From the NCBI GenBank assembly GCA_037179335.1, contig JAKZHN010000008.1, positions 62,001 to 126,000 on the forward strand: 64,000 nucleotides of DNA. Reading direction: 5' to 3'. Of this stretch, positions 1-13,032 are shown in pieces; within the stretch, counting starts at the first letter, position 1; every line of letters begins with the position of its first letter. Under the pieces are notes generated by a model. It did no database searches, had not been told where the DNA came from, and was given only the letters and a program-made list of their open reading frames with translations. The DNA is from Cyclaneusma minus (taxonomy: Eukaryota > Ascomycota > Leotiomycetes > Marthamycetales > Marthamycetaceae). The position numbers and the translations under genes are program-made.

Positions 1-1199
1 TTTTTAATATATTTTGCAATATTTTAAAATATTTTAGGCCATTAATAATATTAATTAATATTTGCCAAAATTTTAATTGTTTTTAAATATTTAGCTATAA
101 TTATAAAATATTATTTATAAATAATTTAAATTATTAAATTAAAAGCGTTAAAGGTTATCTATATTTAATTTGCGTTTTTTGGTTTTTTTAATATAATTTA
201 TTTATTTAAAATAAAAAGATCCAATATTTATTTTTTAAAACTTTAATGCAAATCTTTTACCTAGGCTTTTAAACTTTTATTTTTTAGGGCCGTTAATACC
301 AATATTGCAATTTTTAATTTTTTATATATTATTTTAATAAGTTTTTTAATTGGTTTTTTTTTAAATTTTGTACCAAATTTAAATTTAATATTAAATTACA
401 TTAAATCTTTTTTAAGTTTATTATTAAATTTTTTAGTGCTTTAAATAAAAATTTTAATATTAATAATAATACTTTTAATTTATGCTAAAAACAAATTATT
501 TTTAATATATTAAAATCGGTTTTTTCAAAACTTGCTTAATATATTTGGTTTTATTGCCTAGAATTTTAATTTATAAATAATTTTAAAATTAAAGCCAAAA
601 ACAAATTAGTGGACCTATTTTTAATTTAGCTATTTTATTATTATAAATCATTTTAAATTATTATAATTAATTTAATTTTAATTTTTCTAATAGTTTTTAA
701 ATTTCTGGTTTTAATTTTTTTAACCATTTAATAATAGCCAGAAATCTTTTATTATAAATTTTATAATTGCATTTTATAAAATTTCAAATTTTAAAAAAGT
801 AAGTTATAAATTAAAGGATTTTGTTATTTCCATATTAAAAAAGCATTTTTTAAAGAGTAATTTAAGGCTATTATTTTGAAAATTATTTATTTATTATAAT
901 TAAGAAAAGCTAAAATAAAAGCTAAAATAAAAGCTTATTTAAATTTATTAAAAGCATTTTATTAAGCTTTTTCCCAATTCTTTTTTTAATTAAATTATTT
1001 AATAGCTTGGCTATTTAAAAAAAAGAATTGGTAAATTTCATAAATTTTTAAAAAATTTAAATAAAAATTAGCCGTTTTCAAATTATAATACCAAATATTT
1101 TATTTAAATTAATTTTTTATATTATTTAACATAATATAAAGGCTTAAATATTTAATATAAATAATTTTAAATTCATATTTAAAAATATTAATTTAAATA

Positions 1200-1620
1200 T
1201 TAATATTTTTTAAACGGCGAGTTATTTTCCAAATATATTTTTTATATTTTTTTAAATCATTTAAAAAAAATTGAAACATTATTTAAATAGGCTATATAGA
1301 TTTTATTTAATAAATTAAATAAAACATTATTAATATAATATTAAAACAAGGCTAAAATATTGCAAAATTTAAAACATATAATTAATAATTTAAAAAGTTT
1401 AAAGCGAATAATAAACGCCGTTTTGTTTTGTTTTTGGCTATTTTTAATTTATTAAATATTGCAATAATATTAAGCTCAATATAAATTTTAGCCTTATATA
1501 TATATATGTTTATAATTAATAATAAAAAATAGCAATTTTTAATAATAATATTATTTAATTCTTTATAATTTTTTATAATTTTAATTTCTTTTTTTAATTT
1601 AGCAATTAATATTAATAATA
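1200..1620 (-). pseudogene. Ty3/gypsy reverse transcriptase relic at the left edge
   Basis: The minus strand contains NYKELNNIIIKNCY near 1,600. Further down it has NILALF, a stop, YYINNVLFNLLNK and IAYLNNVSIFF. This matches the gypsy layout ATFQRYIN(D)VL…K…(I/C)AYLDDVLIFS, with Asp-Asp changed to Asn-Asn. The wording differs from the RT at 9.2 kb (AYLNN versus YFNN), so this is probably another gypsy family. Element ends were not found; the left part is outside the window. Confidence 0.65.
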
Positions 1621-2089
1621 CAATATATTTAATTTTTGATTTTTAAATAAATTTATAAAAAAAATATTTAAGCTATTTTTTAATATATTTTAAATTTTTT
1701 AAATAAAAAAGGCCGATTTTTACTATATAATGGTTTTATACCAAATCATAATTTAATTTTATAGTTTTATAAATGCCTAAAAAATAATTTATTGGCTTTT
1801 TTTTTAAAAAAAAGGCATTTAACATATTATAAAGCTATTTAAAAAGCTTATTTTAAATTTTATTATTATTTAAGCTAGGCTTTTTCTTTATATCTTTTTT
1901 TTTATCATTTTGCTTAGCCTATTTATATTTTAAAAATTAAAAATGTTTTGCTTAAAATAATAAAAGGCTAAAAGTTTATTATACGCAAGTAAAAATAAAA
2001 AATATAATTTATTTGGGTATTTTTAGCCTATAAAAATATGTTTTTATATTAAATTTAATAATTTTAAAAGCTTTTTCTATTAAATACGC

Positions 2090-4243
2090 GCTTTTTTTAA
2101 TTTTAAAATATTATTTAGCTTCTTTTAAATAATCTTTATATATTAAATCCCTTTTTAACGGGCAAATATAACAAAATTCATTAAAAAACTTATTTTAATA
2201 CTTTTTATATTTGGCCTAAATTGGGGGTTTTCCAATATTAATTAAAAAATATAAACGGGGGCATTTAATAATAAAAATATTGCCTTTTTCTTTTGGTAAT
2301 AATATAAATTTTATTTATTATTTTCTTTGGCAAGGTATAAAAATTTAAAAAAATTATTATATATTATACGGGCTTTGGTTTTGGGTTTATTTAAATTTGG
2401 GTTTTTTTTTGTAATATAAAAGTTTTGTTTTAAAATAAAAATTTGGTTAAGTTTAAAAAGGGTGCTTTTTTTTAGCGTATTGGTTTTTTATTATTATTAT
2501 TTTCTATAATAAATAAAATATAAAATATGATAAGGGATATATAAAATATTAATATAAATATAAAAAGTATTGATTGAAAACATAAAAAATATTATTTTAA
2601 GAATTAGCCTTTTTCCAGGCTTTTTTAGCGGGATATTAGAAAAAAGAAATTAATATTAAATAATAGCCTTTTAAAAAATATTTTTTAATATAATTTTTTT
2701 TTAATAAAATATTTTTTTGGCCCAATTAATAATTAAATTATAATTTTCCAGCTATAGAAATTTAAAAATAATTAATATTAGTTTAAAAAACTTGGCAAAA
2801 AAAAGCCTATTTATTAAAATGGTTTTAAATAGCGATTTTGGCTATTAATATTTAAATAATCGGTAAAATAGGTTTTTTATTAGCCAGGACTAATAGCCTA
2901 GGCTAAAAGAATCCCAATAAAGGTAAATTATATATTTTAATAAATGTTTTATTAATAAAGCCAATATCGAAATATTTATTATTAATTAAGGTTTTTATAA
3001 ATAAATTTATATGCTTGGAAAATAAAAAGAATTAACCAGTATTAATTATAAGGCTTTATTAAAATAAATATAAAATGGTATTTTATTTTCTAGGCTTTAA
3101 AGCTATAAAAATATTGTATTAATTAATAATATATTTTCTGGTATTTTCCAGCTATAATTTAGGCTAAACGATTTCTATTTTCTGGCTGAAAATATTTATT
3201 TTAATTAATTTTTTTTAATTTTTTTTAATTTTTTTTTGTTTTGGATTTTTAAATTAAAAAAAGTCGGGATTGGCAAAATATTTTTTTAAATGCTATTTTG
3301 GCTAATTCTATTATAAATATTGCTTTTACTAATTTTTTTATTTATTACAGCTAAATGCTGGCCCTATTTTTCTTGATTTTATGTTTTTTGGTTTTGGCCA
3401 CCAAATTCTTTCCGGTTTTTTTAATATTGTTTTATTCGAATTCGGGATTTTTAAAGCCAGATATAAATAAGGGTTTATTTTGGGGCTGGCCACCTTTATA
3501 ATGGTTGCTAAAAATAAAGCCGTTGGCTATATTTTTAATATTTACGGCTAGTTTTTTAATATATTTATAATTTTGGTATCCGGGTTTTTTTATAATAAAA
3601 GCAAAAATTATGCTTATAATAATACTTTTGCTATTAAATTTTAAAAAATGCCCAAATTGCAATAAATATAATATTTAAAACCATAAAATTATTTTAATTA
3701 AGGTATTTTTAAATTTGGTTGGCGGAAATTAAAATAAATGCCTTAAAGTAATTATTATTATTATTATCGCCGTTGCCTTTTTTTTTAATGTTTTTAATTT
3801 AAAGGCCTTATTAATTACAATTTATAGTTTTTTAATATAAAACCTTTTTAATACGGTTATTAATGCGCTAAAAAATCTTTATTTATGTAATATATTTATT
3901 ATTTGCAGGCGTTTTTTTAAGGTATTTAATACGGCTGGCTAAAATATTAAAAATTTTGCTATATAATTTAGTAATTTTTATTTTATTAAACCAATTGGCC
4001 AGCTATACCTAAAATTTAAATTTAAAATAAAATATAGCAAAGCTTTAATTCTTTTTTACTTTTGGCTTTTTTAAGGCGTTTTCGGCTTTTTTGCATTTAT
4101 TTGAAATAATATAGGTTTTTATTAAGGCATTATATAGGCTTTTATATTTTTCCAAGGCCATTTAAAGGGGTTTTTTAAAAATAGAATAATCTTTTTAAAG
4201 CTTATATAATATTAATATATAGCCTTGCTTTTAATTATTTTGG
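2090..4243. mobile_element. first copy of the 2.9-kb unit, core part, split by the gypsy insertion
   Basis: The sequence aligns along its length with 13,033–15,000. Examples are the TTAATTTTAAAATATTATTTAGCTTC start and the CAGCTAAATGCTGG…TTTCCGG block near 3,350–3,420, matched at 14,150–14,220. It breaks off at 4,243, where the LTR element begins, and continues at 12,128. A 76-codon minus-strand frame at 3,432–3,662 lies within it but has no recognisable domain. Confidence 0.65.
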
Positions 4244-4468
4244 TATCACAATGGTCAAGGATAAATTGGCAAATGGGGGTGCGTTATATATATTCCTTAG
4301 CTATAAAAAATAGCCGCTGCCCTTTTTAAATAAAAATGGCAGCGCTTAAATATTATGCACTAAAAGCCTTGCTTAGCTTTTTTAATAAGCAACGCTTGTT
4401 TTTCACGCACTTTTAGCGTATATATTTTATGAATGCCCGCAAGGCGCCCTTTTTGGCCCCGTATAATA
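4244..4468 (-). repeat. 3' LTR of the 7.9-kb gypsy element
   Basis: This 225-bp terminal repeat aligns along its whole length with 11,903–12,127. Nearly all differences are transitions, such as five consecutive G in this copy where the other has five A. The most GC-rich part includes a segment around the words TAGCCGCTGCC and GGCAGCG and ends with AAGGCGCCC. Since the element reads on the minus strand, this is the downstream LTR. Confidence 0.85.
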
Positions 4469-7400
4469 ATTGTTCCCCCTTTTATAGCTCCGGGCCCCAA
4501 AGATTTTAAATGCGTGCTTTTGCTTTTTAGTGGTCCGATATTTGATTTTAGTTATTAATTTTAATTTTTTATTTTGGCTGTATAAATTAATAGGCTTTTA
4601 TTGGTTTGCTATTATTAATAACCATTTTTAAATTTATTTTTGCCTAATTTTTAAAGTTTTTATTTTAGTATATAGCTTATACTATTTATTATTGGTTAAT
4701 TTTAGGCTTTTATTTAATTGTTTTTATTTTTTATTTTTTATTTTAAAATCTATTGGGATTTTATTATTTTTATTAGTATATATATGCTTTTTCCGCTTTT
4801 GCGCATCCTTTTTTCTAAATGCTAGAAGTTAATATAGCGGCGGCTTATTTTAAATAATTGGATTTAGGGGTTTTTTTTTTAATTTTCTATCCCTTTTTCT
4901 TTTATATATATATCATGCGTTTTTTGCAATAATGGTATATTAATTTTTAATTGCGTTTTTAATTTTTAATTTTTTGGCAAAGTTTTTGGCAAATTTTAGG
5001 GGTTTTTTTTAGTATTCTTTTTATTATAGCAATTATATTAGGCTTTATTAAAGCTTTATTTATATAAGGCCGGCTTTCCTATTTTTATTAGGCTTTTTTT
5101 ATTATCGCCTTATACGGGTTTTTTAATATACGGTTTTTGGCAAAAATTAGGCCCTTTTTTCTTTTTTTTTACTAAATTTTTTTTTTCGAATTTTATATTA
5201 TAGCCTCTAATATTTTTAATTGGAAAATATAAAGCTTTAACGGCGGCTTATTTTAAGCCTTATATAATAAGGGTTTTAGCCATAATTATAATAATGGTAT
5301 TAAATTTAAAATCTTGCTATAAAATTTCAATTGCGTTTTTATTAAGCCCGGATTTATATTTTAAATTCGCATTTACGCTTGTTATGCGCAAAGCTTTTAT
5401 TCGACCCTTTTTTATAAAATCTTTAATATTTATAGCTAGGCTATAAATAATTTTAAATACGGCTATTATTATAATCATTATAAGCCGCTTTATTATATAA
5501 TGAATTTATATTTTATTTTTCTTATTTTTTTGTTGCTAATTAATTGTTTTTTTCGCAAATTCCCATTATTTAAATCCCCTTATTTAATAAAGCTTAAAAA
5601 TTTTTTATATTTTACCATTATTGCTATATGAAAATTTAGGCCTTTTTTAAAAACTAATGCATTAATTACAATAACAAATTAACCTAATTAAAAAATAATA
5701 TAAAGGCTGCCGGAATTTTTTTTTGTTTTAAAATTTATACTTTTTTAAAATACAAAATATATAATGCGCCCAAAAATATTATAGCTATAATAATAGCCTT
5801 AACCAAAATTATTTTTACAATTTATACCTTAATATGTACAATGGTTAATATTTGGTATTATTTAGTAAATTTATTTTGTGTTCTTTTTGCGCATATTTAA
5901 TTAGGTTATAAATAAATTACAATTTTAACCTTTTTTTTTAATAATATTTTATTTAATATAAAAAAACCCATACTTTTAGTAATATAATATAAAATATAAA
6001 AATTATAAATTTAATAAATATAAATTAGAATTTAAAAATATTATAACTTTTTTAATTTTGCTGGCTAGGTTTTTTTTATATAATTGTTATTTTAATTCTG
6101 TTATTTAATATACGGAATTTATAATTCTTATTTGTATATTTTATAATTTTTAATTAAATTAAGCTTATTATTTAATTTGATTGAATTTAAAATATAAAAA
6201 GATAATTAAATTTATATTCTTATATTTTGAATATTTTTACTTTTGTTTTTGCTTAATATTGCGCGTAATTAGGCGTTTTTTATTTAAATATAAGGCTAAA
6301 GCTGGCTTTTTAGCATTCTTTTTTAATGCTTGCGCCTTTTTAATAATTTTCCTATTATTATTATAATTTAGCTTTGGTGTTTTTTTAATAAATTAGCTTA
6401 AAATTATTGAGATATTTTTAAGGTTTTTTTAAATTAATATTTTATTCTAATTTTGGCTTTAGCCTTTTTAATATATGCAAAATATAAATTCACCGTTTTT
6501 ATTTTTTTATATACTATAATTCTTTTTATTTTTTATTTTTGGTTATTTTTAAAAATTTTAAAATTCGCAAAATATGGTTTATATATATTATTTTAAAATG
6601 CTTTAGCGAATTTTCAAAGGCTAATATAAAAAGTATTATATAATTTTTTTAATTAAAATTTAAATTAAAATTTTAAGCAATAAATTTGGGCTTTTATCTT
6701 TTTAATAATAATAAAAAAAGCTTATATATTCTTTGCTAGCTTTCCGGCCTTAAAGCATATATTTTTAATAAATAAAAAAACCTAATTCCTTTTTTAAAAT
6801 TTATAGCTTTATGCTTTTTTATATATTGCTTTATATCTTTATTAATAGTATTTTCCCAATTTTTATAATAGCATATATTGGCCGTATTATTATTATTTTT
6901 GCTTTTTTATATTAGGTATTTTAATTTTTATAAATTATATAGAAAAATTAACGCTAATTTATAAATAATATTTATATATTATAAGAAAAAGGTTTTTTCC
7001 AATATTTCTTATTTTGCGTTATTATAGGCAAATTTTATTATAGCCAATTAAACTGCCTAACTTTTTTTTATTGCAATAATATTATATATAAGCTTTTAAA
7101 ATTTGGTTTATTTAGTTTATTTGCCTATTTATTTTGGGGGTAAAATATAATATTATATTTATATATCATATAAAATTTATAATAAAAGGCTTTTTATAAT
7201 ATACTGGTAAATATAAAGCTATAATTAAATACAATAATTTTAAAAAAAATTATAAAACGGATAATTTTATTAAAAAATAGCTCTATTGAAAATTATGCAT
7301 TAATATTTTTAAGAATATATATAAATTATATAACCTTAATATAATAATTTATTATTACCAAAATAATATTATATATTTTGCTTATATATTATAATTTTGG

Positions 7401-8829
7401 CAAGCCTATAATAAAATTTTATAATAAATATATTTATAATTTATTGGCTCAAAATCAAGGCTATAATTAATTATAAAATATATATTGGCGAATTTTATTT
7501 CACTGGCAAATATAGCAATTATATATATAATTTTGTATTTTTGCCTTTAAACCAGGCTAATAATATTTATAATAAATTAATATTAATATTTATTTTATTT
7601 TAAAATGGTTTATTAATTTACCATTATAATAAATATATAAGAATTTATTATATAATATATTTGTTGCAAAAATATATTTGTTGCAAAAATATATAATTTA
7701 AATTTTTTATAAAGTATACCGTTTTTAAATTGCCATTATTTATTTTTATATAATATAAGTTGGCCTTATACTTTTATTATATGTTTATTATTTTTTTAAG
7801 CTTTGGAAATAATTGTAAAATCTGCCTTAATTATTCCGGCTTTTAAATTTTTATAGCTTAAATAAAATACAGTTTTTTATTTAAAAAATTGCTTTTATAA
7901 TATATAAATAAAGTATATAATATTAATTTCCCAATTTAATAATTTTAATCAAAATGCAATTGCCGTATTTATAAAAGCAGCCATGTTTTTTAAAAACCAT
8001 ATATTTAATATATAATTAAATAAATGGCAAAGCTTTTGCTATAATATAGGCAAAAACCCTTTTAATATTTTTACTTAAGCATTTTTTACCACTTTTTTAT
8101 AATTTGGCTTATAAAATAAAACATTGGCGGGGTTTTTAATTTCTATAATATACTCCATATTAAAATTATAGGGTTTTAATTTTATAATTTATTTTGTTTA
8201 ATATTTATTAAGTTCTTTCGCATTTATAAAATAATATAAATTATTATAATTTAAAAGCATTTAAATTTTATAATATGCGCCTTTAATATATTGCTTTTAA
8301 TACTAAAAGAATTTTATAATTGCAAGCAATTTGGTATTATGCATTTAATATATTAGCTTTATATTAATTAATTTATAAAACCAAAAGGCTATTAAATACC
8401 AATAATATTGTATTAAATTATTTAAATTTTTAAACTGCTTTAAAATTCCCAATTTGGCAAATCCAAAAACATTATATATAATTTGCAAATATTTTTTAAA
8501 ATCGAAATATTGCAATATTAGCTTGCTTGCAAATGTATTTTTAATACGCTAAAAAGCTTTTTGCGCTTTTAGAGGCTATTTAAATAGGCCTTTTCTTTTA
8601 TTATTTATATTATGAATAAATAAATAAATTATAAATAGTATGATTTTATTATATTTCGAAATAAATTGCTTATAAAAATTGGCTTATTTTAAAAACAATT
8701 ATAGCTCTATATATATAATTGGTATAGGCTATTTTTAAATAATGCGCATTTTTTCCGGCTTTATATATATATTGTTTTTTTTATTATAAAGCTTAAAAAT
8801 AAACCCTTATTTACCTTAAATTCGCATTT

Positions 8830-9240
8830 GCTTTTTTTTATAAAACAAATTATAATTTTTTAAATACAGCTTTTATATATTTATTATGCTTATTAAGGTT
8901 TTTTAAATAAATTAAAATATTATTAAAATAAATTATTTTAATACTATTTAAAAATTTCTTAAACGCCATATTTATATAAATTTGAAATATAGTTGATACA
9001 TTTATTAATTTAAATAGCATTACCAAATACTCAAAATGGCTATATTTTATATAAAATACTATTTTTCACTTATTGTTTTATATGCAAATTTTATAATATG
9101 CATTTTTAAACTTTAATTTGGTAAAGAATTTGGCTTTTTTTAATTTAGCTAAAAATTTATTAGTTAAAAAAAATAAATAGCGATTTTTAATAATAATGTT
9201 ATTTAATTCCCTATAATTAATATATAAACGCAAGTTATTT
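8830..9240 (-). pseudogene. Ty3/gypsy reverse transcriptase relic (complete element)
   Basis: Translating the minus strand from about 9,234 gives the RT block with YINYRELNNIIIKNRY, then AKFFTKLKFKNAYYKI, HFEYLVM and FNNILIYLK. These correspond to the gypsy motifs YRELNK.TIKNRYPLP, KLDL..AYH.IRI, HFEYLVMPFGL and YVDDILIYS. The catalytic Asp pair is Asn-Asn, as expected from G-to-A mutation, and stop codons interrupt the frame. It is a dead pol gene and identifies both the family and the orientation of the element. Confidence 0.8.
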
Positions 9241-11902
9241 TTTTTAAATACAAATAATATGAAAGCTTTTATTGGGCTTTTTAATTTATAAATTTAATTT
9301 TTTATTAGCGCATTGTTATTTTTTTTAATATAATTAGCTATTTTTTAAATAGCTTATAAATAAATTAATAAAATGAATTTGCCTTGGTTTTTATAATATA
9401 ATTCCAATTAAAATATACAATTAATATACCAGCTTTTATTATATTAAAAGTATTATTAAAATAGCTTAGTTTTTTTGATTTTTTATGTTTTAAATTTTTG
9501 CTTTAATTTTAATTTTAATTTTGCTATATATTTTTCGCGAATAGTTTTAATGCTTGGCAATTTAAGCTCCTAAAAATATATTAAAATCCAGTTTTTGTTT
9601 ATTAAAACTTTGGTATTTTGCCCAACATATATATAATAGGGTTTTAATTAAATTTGTAATATTTTTTTATAAAAAAAAGCTTTTTATTTATTTTGCTAAA
9701 TATTATTTTATATAATTTAATATTATATTTTTAATCTTTATATATAATAATTTTTTATTTATTTTATTTAGCTTTTTTAATTTATCCAGTTTATTTTAAG
9801 CAATAATTTTATATTTAATTTGGTATTTATAAATAAAGCTGGTTTTAGCCCAATCATAATACCTATTGCCTATTTATTTAAACCAAAGCATGCCTAAAAG
9901 CAAATTATATAAATATGCGGGTATTTTATATATTTCGACGCTTTGGTTTTTTATATTGCCTTTATTATTAAAAATTTTAATAAAAATTTTATAGCATTAT
10001 TTAATTTTTATTTTACTTTTATTTAAAAAGCAAATTTATAAATATTATATATATTAATTTATTTTTATTCTTTTGCAAATATTAATAATATAAAGTTTTC
10101 ATTTAATTTATTATTAATAAAGGCAAAAGTGGAAACTATTTTTTAAATATTAATTGCAATTAAGCAATTAATTATTATATGCTTTTATTTTATAAAACAA
10201 TTATTAAATTAGGCAATTATTAGCAATTTTCCTTTTTTTTGGCTATTATATTTATGCTTATAATTTATGAAATTAGGGGTTTTAGTTACGGCTTTTATAA
10301 AAGGGCCTTAATTATACCCATTTAAATTATAACTATTATAATTTCGGCTATAATCAAAGCTATTTTTATATAATTGGCCTTTTTTTCCTTATAGCTATTG
10401 AAACCATTATTATTTAAAGTATATATTTTATTACCGGGCTATTTATATTTACGGGCCTTATATTTAAATTTTAATAGTTTTAATTTTTTTTTCTTATAAA
10501 TATAGTTAAATAGCCTATAATTATTAAAACCGCGATTAAGGCATAAAAAAAGCTGGTATTAATTTTAATTGCGCTATTAATTTTTATTTTAATAATAGCT
10601 GTTTTTTATTATTTTTATGATTGGGTTAATATTAAATTGCTGTATTAGTTTTTAAAATATTATATAAGTTTTATAATTTATTATAATTATTATATTGCTT
10701 TTTTAAATTATTTGTATTAAATATATTTTTGGCCTTAAATTGGAAATTAGGCCTATTTTTGCGCTTAATATTTTCGGCCGTATTAAATACATATTATATA
10801 TTAATTTATAATTAATTGCCTTATTAAAAATAAGATTTTATTTAATATTATTATAAAGCTTAAAAATAAACTAATTATTAAAAAATATAAAAGGCATATT
10901 TTTTATATAAAAAAGCAAAATCTCTATTTTATAATAAAAAAAATTAATTGTTTCGTTTTTTTAAGCTTTTTTAGCAAACTGGTTTAATACATATAATATA
11001 TATTATTGCTTTATATTTATTGCATTTAATATTATATTTTTTTATTTTTTTATAAGATTTTTTTTCATTTATAATTTCTTTAGTAATGCTATTATATAAT
11101 ATATACGCGGCTTTTAAGCGCAGTTAAAGCGCAATAAATATAAATTATATTATTTTTTAAAAGAAAATTAAAGCTATATATTAAAAAACATTGCAGGCAA
11201 TAAAATTATTTATAATATTTGTATATTATATATATATAATATAGATTAATATTTAATATACGGAAATTTTTAAATATATAAAACCTTTTGGCAATTAATT
11301 GCTTATTATTAAAATTTAAGCCAAATAGTCTATATTTGCAAATAAGGATTGCAATTTTAGCTTGCAATTTCGCAAATTCTTTTTCGGCTTTAAATTTTTA
11401 AATGGTTTATTGAACGGTTGCAAAATTATTAAAATTTAAATTTGCTTAGCCTTAAATTAAGCTAAAAGCAAAAGCGGAAATTTAATTAATTTTGCTTTTA
11501 TATGGCGTGCCCGCGCTTTTGGCTAAAACGCCTTAATTTTAAGCTTGCCTAGGCTAGTTTGCATTAATAAATTGGCCGTTTAATTAAAAAAGGCTATTAG
11601 GTAATTTTTAATTTAAAATAAAAAAGCTTTTAGGCTATTTTTTATTATTAATATTGGCAATATATATATTAATACTATTAATAAATGCATTATTGCCTTT
11701 ATTAAACGCGGTTTTTTAATTTGGTATACAAATTTCGCTAGTATTATTACCAATATTAAGCTTTTTTAAAATTGGGCGAAATTGGTTTTTAGGGCTTTTA
11801 ATAAAATTTTCGCAAATAAAATTATCGCCAAATTCGCGGCTAATAAATTAAATAATTATTATTTTGCCAAATTATTGTCTTTTAAAATAAAAGCGGCTAT
11901 TT

Positions 11903-12127
11903 TATTATAGTGGTTAAAAATAAATTGGCAAATAAAAATGCGTTATATATATTTTTTAGCTATAAAAAATAGCCGCTGCCTTTTTTAAATAAAAATAGCA
12001 GCGCCTAAATATTATGCGCTAAAAGCCTTGCTTAGCTTTCTTAATAAGCAATGCTTACCTTTTGCGCACCTTTAGCGCACGTGCCTCGTAAATGCCCGCA
12101 AGGCGCCCTTCTCGGCCCGGTGTGATA
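11903..12127 (-). repeat. 5' LTR of the 7.9-kb gypsy element
   Basis: This is the partner of 4,244–4,468, of identical length, immediately followed by the TTTGG target duplication. It keeps the intact TGTGATA terminus and a GC-rich tail, so different parts of the two LTRs have escaped mutation. Confidence 0.85.
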
Positions 12128-13032
12128 TTTGGCTAGAAATTAAATTTATTTACAATTGGTATTATAAATTGCATTATTAATTTATAGGGCGCGGCGTAAT
12201 TTCAGTTTTTAAATTAAAAACTGTTTTTAATATTTTAAAAGATTTTTATTTTTTTTGGTAAAATTTTTGGGGTTTTTAATATAGCGGTATAAATATTTCC
12301 AAAAAATATTGTTTTTAAAATAAAAAATAATAGCTTTAATATTGGTAAGCTAATTTTAAAGCTTAATAGCTTTAACTATATTGCTAAAAAAATTGGCTAA
12401 ATAAATTATTTATAGCTTTATTAATATTGAGTATAAGGGTTTTTAAATAAGTATAATTTTCGGTTATAATATTAACGAGAATTCTTTTAAAACAATAACG
12501 GCGTTAAAATCGATACCGTCCCATTTTTTATTGGCAAGGTATTTAAAGGCGGCTTTAAGGTATAAAACTCTTATAATTTTAAATTGCTTAGCTATTGCAT
12601 TTGCAGCAATTGCGGCAATTGTAATTATAGCGCAAGGGTTTTAATTTAAGGGTTATAAAATTTTTTAAATTACAAAGCTTGGGATAAAGGTGCGCCGGTT
12701 ATGCAAAATTTAGGGCTGAATTTAAAAATTGCGCGGTTTTGGGCTGCCGTTTTTTTATAAATAAAAGGCTGTAATTATTTTAAGGGAATTTAAATCGAAT
12801 CAGCTAATAAAAAAAGCTTATAAATTATTACGGCAATTTAAAGGCAAAATAGAGGTTAGGGTAAAACAACGTTATAAGCTATAAAAGGAAGTTTGCAGCT
12901 TTGCAAAACCTTAAAAGCCCTGCAAGCTAGCGCAAAGCGCTAAGATTACGTGCTTGGCACAGGAGAGGGCTTGGGGCGCGTGGCGCGTGCCCGAAGCACG
13001 TGCCTGAGGCACCTAAGGTTAGTATTGTGACA
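12128..13032. mobile_element. first copy of the 2.9-kb unit, 0.9-kb terminal segment
   Basis: This segment aligns with 15,001–15,912 and begins directly at the target-site duplication of the gypsy element. It is the least mutated part of the AT-rich block at its right end: 12,880–13,030 keeps a run rich in GCGTGGCGCGTG, GCACGTGCC and GAGGCACC. Confidence 0.7.

Larger units (their letters stand above)
4244..12127 (-). mobile_element. RIP-degraded Ty3/gypsy LTR retrotransposon, full length
   Basis: A 7,884-bp element is bounded by two direct 225-bp LTRs (4,244–4,468 and 11,903–12,127). It is flanked by the perfect 5-bp target duplication TTTGG at 4,239–4,243 and 12,128–12,132. The LTRs start with TATCACA (TATTATA in the right copy) and end with TGTGATA (GTATAATA region in the left copy), so their ends form an inverted repeat rather than the usual TG…CA. 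A gypsy reverse transcriptase relic on the minus strand (8,830–9,240) sets the orientation: the right LTR is the 5' LTR and gag lies at about 9.3–11.9 kb. Many stops interrupt all frames, so it cannot encode active proteins. It is inserted into an older tandem repeat, whose sequence resumes on either side. Confidence 0.85.
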